Below are positions 5,722 to 11,082 of a stretch of DNA of 11,082 bases, piece after piece. The position numbers and the translations under genes were made by a program. The DNA comes from CAZESH01 sp964514665 (lineage in GTDB: Bacteria; Bacillota; Bacilli; Paenibacillales; KCTC-25726). Where the stretch lies: NCBI GenBank assembly GCA_964514665.1, contig CAZESH010000133.1:1-11082 (forward strand), read 5' to 3'. The notes beneath the pieces are model-generated. The model ran no database searches. It saw nothing but the letters and a program-made list of their open reading frames with translations, and had not been told where the DNA came from. Position 1 is the stretch's first letter, and each line of letters begins with the position of its first letter.

Positions 5722-6957
5722 TCATTCTTTTTTGCCGATGATGTTGAATGCGGGATTGTTCTTGATTTCGATATTCTGAACGGGCGCAACGAGATTGATG
5801 GCAAATCTTCCGTTGTGCAGCTCATTGTCCGTTATGACAAGGTCGTGAAGCGTCGACATGCTGGAAACCCGGATCAGATCCGCCGCTTGCAGCTTCGATT
5901 TAGCGCCGTTGGCAATCCGGTTGCGGGTTATGGTCACCCCGCTGGCGGCAATGTCAACGGCCGCGGAATAGCTGCCGACACCGTCGATCTGATTATGATC
6001 AATCGTCACATTGTCGGCATAGACGGAGATCGCCGCGTACATATCGTAATCCGAGCCGCCCGGATACGTATCATAGGCATGATTTCCGGAAAAAGGATTA
6101 TGAATCTGATTTCCCTGGATCAATGCACCCGGCGTTTGGATTTTGATCGCCCGTTTGTAGTTGCGGTCGAAGCGGTTGCCCAGAATTTGCAGATCGGCTT
6201 GCTCGTGCCAGCCCTGAATGACGATGCCGTCTCCGTCATCCTTCGGTCCGATTGCGTAAAAAGAACTGTTCGCAATTTTGATCTGCCGGCTTACTCCCTG
6301 GTTGGAATGGGAGGGGCTGATGAGAATGCCTCTGGCCACTTTATGCTTCCAATATTTCGTTTTATGTATGGCATATATGTTGCCGATATGGCATGAGTCA
6401 ACGGTAATATTCAGTGCATCCCCTTCGATTCGAAGACCGACCGGCGTCGCGTCTTGAAGGGGATTATTCACATCCTGCGGCTGTGCCGCATTTTCAATCG
6501 TGCAGTTTTGAACGGCTACATTTTTCGAGCCCGCGCCGACGGTCAGAACTTGAACCGCCTTATTGGCTCCGTCGAGCGTCAAACCGTCGAGCGTGATGTC
6601 GCTTCCTTTCAGAACGACCAGGCTTGGCTGGATCGAGTTGGCCCGCAGGACGGCGCGTGCGCCGCTCAGTTTGAGATTGCCGTGAAATGTCAGCGAGCTG
6701 ACGGAATATACACCCGGAGCGAACTTCAGCTCTCCGCCGGCCGGGAGAGCCGCCGCCGCTTTCCGGATCGCAGCCGTATCGTCTTTGCCGTCATCGGGTA
6801 AAGCGCCATAAGCCGTAACGCCGACAACCGCCGCTTGCTGAGAGGCCAACACATCGGAAACCAAGCTTTCCGAGCGGGTTAAACCGACAGCCGCTATAAC
6901 GATCAAGACGGCAATTCCCGCCCGCAAGCTTTTTAATTTCAACAATAAGTGAAGCAT
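5722..6957 (-). CDS. Secreted right-handed beta-helix protein, pectate-lyase superfamily
   Basis: The protein is 411 residues from ATG 6957, which follows AGGGGG with a seven-base gap; an in-frame ATG at 6996 would add 13 residues but lacks a good ribosome site. A basic N-terminus and hydrophobic stretch (about 12-26) form a signal peptide or anchor, so it acts outside the membrane. The opening GVTAYGALPDDGKDDTAAI (46-64) followed by LKFAPGVYSV is the classic start of the Pectate_lyase_3 fold. Many short repeats follow (such as NVAVQNCTIEN, NVTIDHNQIDG, GVTITRNRIAN), which are beta-helix coils. The family includes lyases, hydrolases and epimerases of polysaccharides; I cannot assign a catalytic set. 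It faces the has operon tail to tail and its promoter region carries SinR-type half-sites, so cutting or modifying the polymer is a reasonable inference. Confidence 0.8.
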   Translation of the reverse strand: MLHLLLKLKSLRAGIAVLIVIAAVGLTRSESLVSDVLASQQAAVVGVTAYGALPDDGKDDTAAIRKAAAALPAGGELKFAPGVYSVSSLTFHGNLKLSGARAVLRANSIQPSLVVLKGSDITLDGLTLDGANKAVQVLTVGAGSKNVAVQNCTIENAAQPQDVNNPLQDATPVGLRIEGDALNITVDSCHIGNIYAIHKTKYWKHKVARGILISPSHSNQGVSRQIKIANSSFYAIGPKDDGDGIVIQGWHEQADLQILGNRFDRNYKRAIKIQTPGALIQGNQIHNPFSGNHAYDTYPGGSDYDMYAAISVYADNVTIDHNQIDGVGSYSAAVDIAASGVTITRNRIANGAKSKLQAADLIRVSSMSTLHDLVITDNELHNGRFAINLVAPVQNIEIKNNPAFNIIGKKE

Positions 6958-7018
6958 GAAGCCGCCCCCTGTAGGTTTATGGCTGTAATTATACATGAAA
7001 CGGCGTGCTTTACAAGGA

Positions 7019-7048
7019 TTGACATCACAATAAGGTGTTCTTTACAAT
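7019..7048 (+). promoter_or_regulatory. Sigma-A promoter of the first transporter gene
   Basis: A consensus -35 TTGACA (7019-7024) and a -10 TACAAT (7043-7048) are separated by 18 bp. Transcription would start near 7055 and lead into the gene at 7098. A GTTCTTT half-site (7037-7043) overlaps the spacer and the first base of the -10. Confidence 0.65.
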
Positions 7049-7069
7049 AAAGATTAACAACGTTGTCAA
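7041..7069 (-). promoter_or_regulatory. Sigma-A promoter of the beta-helix gene
   Basis: On the minus strand TTGACA (7069-7064) and TGTAAA (7046-7041) are spaced by 17 bp. The -10 overlaps that of the divergent transporter promoter, so the two promoters should compete or be controlled together. Confidence 0.55.
7054..7069. promoter_or_regulatory. Near-palindrome, possible LacI-family or CcpA-type operator
   Basis: TTAACAACGTTGTCAA has a perfect 10-bp core (ACAACGTTGT, 7057-7066) centred on CG and one mismatched outer pair. CG-centred palindromes are typical of LacI-family operators; against the cre consensus I count two mismatches. It lies at the expected start of the plus-strand transcript and over the minus-strand -35. 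Confidence 0.3.
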
Positions 7070-7097
7070 AAATACGTAAAGAACAGGACGCGGTGAA

Positions 7098-8282
7098 ATG
7101 AAAATGAATCGAACCGTGATTTCGGTCTCCATGTTTTACGCGTTTATCTTTATGGGCATGGGCAGCATTTCTTCTTATTTGTCGCTTTACTATGTGGAAC
7201 TCAAACTCAGCGATACGGAGATCGGATTTCTCACTGCGATCGGCGCCGTCATGGCGGTGCTGGGACAACCGGTTTGGGGTGTGGTCACGGACAGGGCGGG
7301 ATATAAAAATTCGATGCTTTCCCTCTGCATCCTGTTTACGGCGCTTTCCATCTGGCTGATGCCTGCGCTGCAGGGCTTTTTTTGGCCGTTTGCGGCCGCT
7401 ACGGCGGTGTTTTTCTTTTTTCAGACGGCAATCAACCCGATCAGCGATTCGATCGCTTTGGAATTATCCTCACAAAACCATTTCCGTTTCTCCACGATCC
7501 GCATGTTCGGCTCCCTCGGCTTCGCCGCTGTATCTGCTGCTGCCGGTTGGGTGCTGGACAGAAACATTCACTGGATTTTCCCGCTGTTTTTTCTGTTCAT
7601 GTTATTCGCGTTGGCGCTGTCCTTTGCGATACCGAAGGTGGAAGGCCATCAAAAGGATAGGAAGGTCGGCTTCGCCGGCATTTTTCAAAACCGCAAGCTG
7701 GTTTCGATCTATTTGTATGTGTTTGTGATCGAAATCACCTTCGGATACTTTATTTCGTTTCACGCCATCTTCACCGTGCAGAGAGGAATGAGTGAAGGTT
7801 TGCTGGGCCTGGGGATCATGCTGGGGTCGTTCAGCCAATTTCCGTTTATGATGTGGTTTGAAAGATGGTATCAAAAATACGGATTGGTGCGGATCATTTT
7901 ATTTTCCGGTTTCGTGCACGGCCTGCGCTGGCTGCTCTATGCCTTCATGCTTAATCCCGTCACTTTGTGCATAGGCTGGATTCTGCACGGCGGGACCTTT
8001 ATTTTGATGTATTTGTGTCTGGCACAGTTCGTCAACGATCATATCCGCAGCGAGCTTAAATCGAGCGGACAGATGATGAATTCGATTATTCTGACCGGCG
8101 GCGGCAGGATTGTGGGAGGCATGGCGGGCGGTGTGATGGCCGGACTATACGGCTATCAGGATATTTTCATTGCCAGTGCGGCCATATGTTTTGCGGCTAC
8201 ATTGGGATTTTGGCTTTTCACGAGAAAATCTCCGCTGTTTCAGCAGGCTATCGCTGCCGGCAAGCACGGGGCATCCTTATAA
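7098..8282 (+). CDS. Major facilitator superfamily transporter (MFS_1-like)
   Basis: The 394-residue protein has about 12 hydrophobic helices, with the loop WGVVTDRAGYKNS (about 55-67) after the second and the central RMFGSLGFA motif. The latter resembles the R.WGS.GFA signature of the LacY/HcaT-like branch (sugar, nucleoside or phenylpropionate symporters); the substrate cannot be told. The loops FFFFQTAINPISDS and RMFGSLGFA have direct counterparts in the second transporter at 9664-10809, so the two are paralogues. ATG 7098 has only a weak ribosome site (AGGA, 7085-7088); ATG 7104 with GGTGA is an alternative two codons later. It is transcribed from a strong promoter that is divergent from, and overlaps, that of the beta-helix gene and carries SinR-type half-sites. 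It may import products of polymer breakdown, which is speculative. Confidence 0.85.
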   Translation: MKMNRTVISVSMFYAFIFMGMGSISSYLSLYYVELKLSDTEIGFLTAIGAVMAVLGQPVWGVVTDRAGYKNSMLSLCILFTALSIWLMPALQGFFWPFAAATAVFFFFQTAINPISDSIALELSSQNHFRFSTIRMFGSLGFAAVSAAAGWVLDRNIHWIFPLFFLFMLFALALSFAIPKVEGHQKDRKVGFAGIFQNRKLVSIYLYVFVIEITFGYFISFHAIFTVQRGMSEGLLGLGIMLGSFSQFPFMMWFERWYQKYGLVRIILFSGFVHGLRWLLYAFMLNPVTLCIGWILHGGTFILMYLCLAQFVNDHIRSELKSSGQMMNSIILTGGGRIVGGMAGGVMAGLYGYQDIFIASAAICFAATLGFWLFTRKSPLFQQAIAAGKHGASL

Positions 8283-8579
8283 AGACCAGCTGCGCATCGT
8301 CAGCGCGATCAAGCGGCGGATGTCGCAATCCGCTTAATCTCCGTTAAATCCAACGAAATCGTCGGAGCATGCTTTTCCCATCCAGCTTTCACTTGTCATT
8401 TTTCCTTTCGACGTATTTGACGTAATCACGCTTGAACGGCCTTACGGACAGGCCTTGAGCCGGGCGCAAGCAATGGCCGGGATCGAACGGCATGCAGGCA
8501 GTTTGATCCCGGATTGTGCGAATCGTTCATCGTACATGCGGACGCGATAATCGGACCCGAATCGTTAGTCCCGATAAAG
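8283..8579. other. Gene-free stretch between convergent genes, with one weak hairpin
   Basis: No convincing gene is present. An imperfect hairpin at 8307-8339 (AAGCGG pairing with CCGCTT, plus outer GAT/ATC) follows the transporter stop but lacks a T run. Short open frames exist on both strands: one of about 70 codons on the plus strand from 8338 without a normal start, and a 34-codon ATG frame on the minus strand ending KRDYVKYVERKNDK. Neither has a ribosome site. The GC content is gene-like, so this may be a decayed gene. Confidence 0.4.
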
Positions 8580-9461
8580 CTATTTTTTCATATACAATTT
8601 ATAAAGCGCCTGAGTTCCGTTATTTTCTCCGCCTTCTGCCGCCAATTGCTCATACAGCGATTTGGCCAGCTGCAAACCGGGGGTCATCAGGCCCATTTCC
8701 TCGGCAGATTCCAAGGCTATGTTCATATCTTTAATGAAATGCTTGACATAAAATCCGGGCTCGAAATTGCCGGCGATGATGCGCGGCGCCAAATTGCTCA
8801 GCGACCAGCTGCCAGCTGCTCCTGCAGAAATGCTCTGCAGCACTGTGTTTCCATCCAGACCCGCCTTTTCGGCATAGGCTACGGCTTCGCAAACCCCGAG
8901 CATGCCGGAAGCAATGGCGATTTGATTGCTCATTTTGGTATGCTGACCGGCTCCGGCTCCACCCTGAAGCACGATATTGCTTCCCATCAAATCCAAAATC
9001 GGTTTTACCGCTTGAAAATCGGCTTCATCGCCTCCTGCCATGATGGTCAGCCGAGCTTCCCTAGCTCCGGTATCTCCCCCGGAAACAGGCGCATCCAGGG
9101 CGTGTAAACCTTTTTCCTTGGCCAACTGATGGATCTTTTGCGCAAGCGAGGGCTTCGAAGTCGTCATGTCGATTAGGTAGGAACCGGGTTTAGCCCGATG
9201 GACAATGCCGTTTTCGCCCAAATAAATCTCCTCGACATCCCGCGGATAACCGACGATGGTGATGATCACATCCGCCGCTGCGGCTACCTCTGCCGGGGAG
9301 TCCTTCCACACTGCTCCGTCTTGGATCAAGGGTTCGGCTTTCGCTTTGGTCCGGTTGTAAACGGCCAATGCATAACCGGCTTTGAGCAGATGTCCGGCCA
9401 TGCTCCTGCCCATTACTCCCAAACCGATAAACCCGATGATTGTGTTTTGCTTTGACAGCAT
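8580..9461 (-). CDS. 3-hydroxyisobutyrate dehydrogenase family oxidoreductase
   Basis: The 293-residue soluble enzyme belongs to the beta-hydroxyacid dehydrogenases, which oxidise or reduce a short 3-hydroxy acid or its semialdehyde with NAD(P). The Rossmann motif FIGLGVMG (11-18) is followed by NRT at the cofactor-selecting strand (36-38; an Asn-Arg pair often favours NADP), the substrate loop DAPVSGG (123-129), the catalytic lysine in GQHTKMSNQ (Lys176) and KHFIKDM (Lys244 region). Length and motif order fit the MmsB/GarR/GlxR/YkwC group. Members differ in substrate (3-hydroxyisobutyrate, tartronate semialdehyde, gamma-hydroxybutyrate) and the sequence does not decide between them. The ATG is preceded by GGAGGG. 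It is divergent from the second transporter, which might move a related substrate, but nothing proves this. Confidence 0.88.
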   Translation of the reverse strand: MLSKQNTIIGFIGLGVMGRSMAGHLLKAGYALAVYNRTKAKAEPLIQDGAVWKDSPAEVAAAADVIITIVGYPRDVEEIYLGENGIVHRAKPGSYLIDMTTSKPSLAQKIHQLAKEKGLHALDAPVSGGDTGAREARLTIMAGGDEADFQAVKPILDLMGSNIVLQGGAGAGQHTKMSNQIAIASGMLGVCEAVAYAEKAGLDGNTVLQSISAGAAGSWSLSNLAPRIIAGNFEPGFYVKHFIKDMNIALESAEEMGLMTPGLQLAKSLYEQLAAEGGENNGTQALYKLYMKK

Positions 9462-9547
9462 GATCGCACAGCCCTCCTGTTATTTTGTAAGATTCAACAA
9501 AATTATTGCATAACTTTTAATGAATTTCCAGACTTCTCCCGCAGTTG

Positions 9548-9590
9548 TTTCCATATACCCCAATTCTGGGTTAAGGTATTAATTAGGAAA
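9548..9590. repeat. Nested inverted repeat in the intergenic region before the second transporter
   Basis: Three short arms nest around one loop: TTTCC/GGAAA (9548-9552 and 9586-9590), ATACC/GGTAT (9555-9559 and 9575-9579) and an inner CCA/TGG. It could fold as an interrupted hairpin in a leader RNA of the transporter or be a protein site. There is no T run, so it is not a classical terminator. Confidence 0.3.
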
Positions 9591-9663
9591 TGTAAAGGGA
9601 GTGTAAAAAACGCGACTGCATGAAACCGGAGCATTCACGCAGCTGAAAGTTTTCATTTTTTTC

Positions 9664-10809
9664 TTGTATGGTTCTTTGGCTTTGCTAAATCCCTATTTGC
9701 CGATTTATTTTGGGAATATCGGCTTCAGCAACATTCAGATCGGTCTGCTGATGTCCGTCGGACCGCTTGTTTCGTTGCTTGCCAACCCGTTTTGGGGCTT
9801 TTGGAGCGACCGCATGCGCAATACGCGGTTTATCATTTCGGTCCTGCTTATAGGTAATATTCTGACCAGTCAAATCTTTTTTCAAATGCATTGGTTTTAT
9901 TCGGTTTTTGTTTTTATGCTGTTATTTTATTTTTTTCAAACCGCATTGAATCCGCTTTCCAACAGCTTGATTCTGCATTTGATTGAAAACACCGAACAGC
10001 ACTTCGGCACCTTCCGATTATGGGGATCGATCGGTTTCGCATTAATGGCAATCGCTTCGAGCCCGATCATCGGCAGGGTCGGGGTTGGCAATCTCGGATG
10101 GATCTACGGAGGATTTGTCGTTATTACGCTGCTGATCAGTCTCCGTTTGCCGCGCCAATCCGCAAAATCCGGCGCGAAGAAAGCTTCCTTGCAGGGCTTG
10201 TCCGTCCTGCTGCGAAGCGGGGTGTTCCTGACTTTTTTGATCTTGAGCATCTTGATGTCGATACCGAATCGGATGAATGCCACCTTTGTTTCCGTATATG
10301 TGATGAAATTGGGCGGATCCGAGGTGTTGGTCGGCTGGTCCTGGTTTTTTGCCGCGATTACCGAAGTCCCCGTCTTTATGCTGCTGGACCGTTTTTTGAA
10401 AAAAAACACCAGGACGATGTTCGGGCTGCTGGCTTTGATCAGCTTATTGTTCGTGCTGCGCTGGCTGCTGATGATTGCCGCGGCAAGCCCTCAGCAGATC
10501 ATCATGATCCAGCTGATGCAGGGCGTGACCTTTGGCATGGCCTTCTATACGGGAACACAGCTTTGTGACGCATTGGTTCCGGAACGATTCCGATCAACCG
10601 GCTTGGCGATTTACAGCTTGGCTTGGATGGGCCTTGGGGGGATCATCGGCGGCTTGCTGGGCGGTTGGCTTTATGACGAGCTTGGTCCGAAAGCGATGTA
10701 TACAGGGAGCTTGATCTTGTCGTTTTGCGGATTTATCGGTTTTTTTGCGCTTTGGCAGTATGAGCGGAGAAGAGAGCCCAAAAAGGCCATTTCCCCCGGT
10801 GCCGTCTAA
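9664..10809 (+). CDS. Major facilitator superfamily transporter, paralogue of the first, with uncertain start
   Basis: The recognised frame gives 381 residues from TTG 9664, with about 11-12 membrane helices, a cytoplasmic loop WGFWSDRMRNTR near residues 41-52 and the R.WGSIGFA signature. The branch is the same as that of the gene at 7098-8282 (compare FFQTALNPLSNS with FFQTAINPISDS). The substrate is unknown. The TTG would cut the first helix short and has no ribosome site. The frame stays open back to 9607 and adds LKVFIFFL, which completes that helix, but contains only CTG or ATT as possible starts. ATG 9620, downstream of AAAGGGAGTG (9594-9603), is in another frame and meets TGA at 9644; a single missing base there would join MKPEHSRS to LKVFIFF. 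So either a rare start is used or the 5-prime end carries a frameshift. Confidence 0.75.
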   Translation: MYGSLALLNPYLPIYFGNIGFSNIQIGLLMSVGPLVSLLANPFWGFWSDRMRNTRFIISVLLIGNILTSQIFFQMHWFYSVFVFMLLFYFFQTALNPLSNSLILHLIENTEQHFGTFRLWGSIGFALMAIASSPIIGRVGVGNLGWIYGGFVVITLLISLRLPRQSAKSGAKKASLQGLSVLLRSGVFLTFLILSILMSIPNRMNATFVSVYVMKLGGSEVLVGWSWFFAAITEVPVFMLLDRFLKKNTRTMFGLLALISLLFVLRWLLMIAAASPQQIIMIQLMQGVTFGMAFYTGTQLCDALVPERFRSTGLAIYSLAWMGLGGIIGGLLGGWLYDELGPKAMYTGSLILSFCGFIGFFALWQYERRREPKKAISPGAV

Positions 10810-10875
10810 TCCCGGCGAGTTGCTTGAGGAGACCCGGAAATCGAACAAAAAAACGGTGCAAATTGGCGGATTTAG

Positions 10876-10905
10876 TGATATGATAAGTTTAAAAATATAT
10901 CATAT
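10876..10905 (+). promoter_or_regulatory. Extended -10 promoter with inverted-repeat operator before the GntR gene
   Basis: TGATATGAT (10876-10884) is an extended -10 element. A perfect 8-bp inverted repeat, ATATGATA (10878-10885) and TATCATAT (10898-10905), overlaps it and would cover the start site. This placement suits autorepression by the downstream regulator. No good -35 hexamer is seen. Confidence 0.4.
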
Positions 10906-10917
10906 GAGTTGGTGTGG

Positions 10918-11082
10918 ATGAAAAAAAATTTGGCAAGCACGAAAGTGCTGAACGAAATGACCCGAAGGATAGAGCGGGAGGATTGGAAAGCGGGGCAGAA
11001 GCTGCCTTCCTTGGCGTCGCTTGCCAAGGAATTCTCTGTAAGCGTTTCTACACTCCGCGAAGCGCTGCGCATCCTCGAGAAC
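10918..11082 (+). CDS. GntR-family transcriptional regulator, N-terminal part
   Basis: The first 55 residues are visible; the gene runs off the window. They form the GntR winged helix-turn-helix: VLNEMTRRIEREDW, then AGQKLPSLASLAKEFSVS and STLREALRILEN, with the family hallmark of a PS..LA..F.VS..T.REAL pattern. The ligand-binding domain that would separate FadR, HutC and MocR types is not included. The start at ATG 10918 has a poor ribosome site; in-frame GTG 10912 and TTG 10909 are alternatives. It follows the second transporter by 108 bp without a clear terminator, and its target is unknown. Confidence 0.85.
   Translation, partial: MKKNLASTKVLNEMTRRIEREDWKAGQKLPSLASLAKEFSVSVSTLREALRILEN

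Larger units (their letters stand above)
7037..7084. promoter_or_regulatory. Pair of SinR-type half-sites at the divergent promoters
   Basis: GTTCTTT lies at 7037-7043 over the -10 regions of both divergent promoters, and AAAGAAC at 7078-7084 is just before the transporter start. They face each other like the arms of the compact operators but are 34 bp apart, so the geometry differs from that at 853 and 2016. Confidence 0.45.

Noticed and set aside
6260..6266. AAAGAAC heptamer inside the beta-helix gene
   Set aside because: It lies within coding sequence without a second half-site or promoter; one or two chance copies are expected in a window of this size.
5815..6396. 193-codon plus-strand open frame inside the beta-helix gene
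   Set aside because: It is antisense to the repeat-rich protein, without ribosome site or domain.
9671..9677. GTTCTTT at the start of the second transporter
   Set aside because: It is part of conserved coding sequence (Gly-Ser-Leu codons), has no partner half-site and lies inside the first membrane helix.

Overview
The window looks like a chromosomal stretch from an endospore-forming, low-to-mid-GC member of the Bacillota, most likely Paenibacillaceae or a relative. The grounds are strong GGAGG-type ribosome binding sites, frequent TTG/GTG starts, Bacillus-type sigma-A promoters, and a SinI-type anti-repressor gene. No rRNA, tRNA, CRISPR array or insertion sequence is visible.

Layout. (1) 1-797: the end of a membrane protein with a helical, TPR-like tail, probably a Wzy/O-antigen-ligase-type protein. 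(2) 937-1443: a small secreted protein with a His/Glu-rich tail. (3) 1525-1692, minus strand: a 55-residue SinI-like anti-repressor with a TTG start, convergent with gene 2 across a shared bidirectional terminator. (4) 1693-2102: a long AT-rich regulatory region. (5) 2103-5675: a three-gene operon, hasA-hasC-hasB, for a class I hyaluronan synthase, UDP-glucose pyrophosphorylase and UDP-glucose 6-dehydrogenase. (6) 5722-6957, minus strand: a secreted right-handed beta-helix (pectate-lyase-superfamily) protein. (7) 7098-8282 and 9664-10809: two related major-facilitator transporters, separated by (8) 8580-9461, a minus-strand 3-hydroxyisobutyrate-dehydrogenase-family enzyme. (9) 10918-end: the start of a GntR-family regulator.

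Main result. The left 7 kb appears to be one regulated extracellular-polymer module. The operon supplies the polymerase plus the two enzymes that turn UTP and glucose-1-phosphate into UDP-glucuronate. The heptamer GTTCTTT/AAAGAAC is the known SinR box class of Bacillus subtilis (GTTCTYT). It occurs ten times in exact form in about 690 bp of intergenic DNA, in front of the secreted-protein gene, hasA, and the divergent beta-helix/transporter pair. Two promoters carry the same three-half-site layout with identical internal spacing. A SinI-like gene lies inside the cluster with a Spo0A-box-like site upstream. Inferred model: a SinR-like repressor encoded elsewhere silences hyaluronan-type capsule or matrix production, and the local SinI-like protein relieves it, probably under Spo0A control. 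The hyaluronan synthase call and the SinI call rest on strong motif similarity; the regulatory circuit is inference.

The right 4 kb (transporters, dehydrogenase, GntR regulator) looks like ordinary accessory metabolism, except that the first transporter shares the SinR-type sites.
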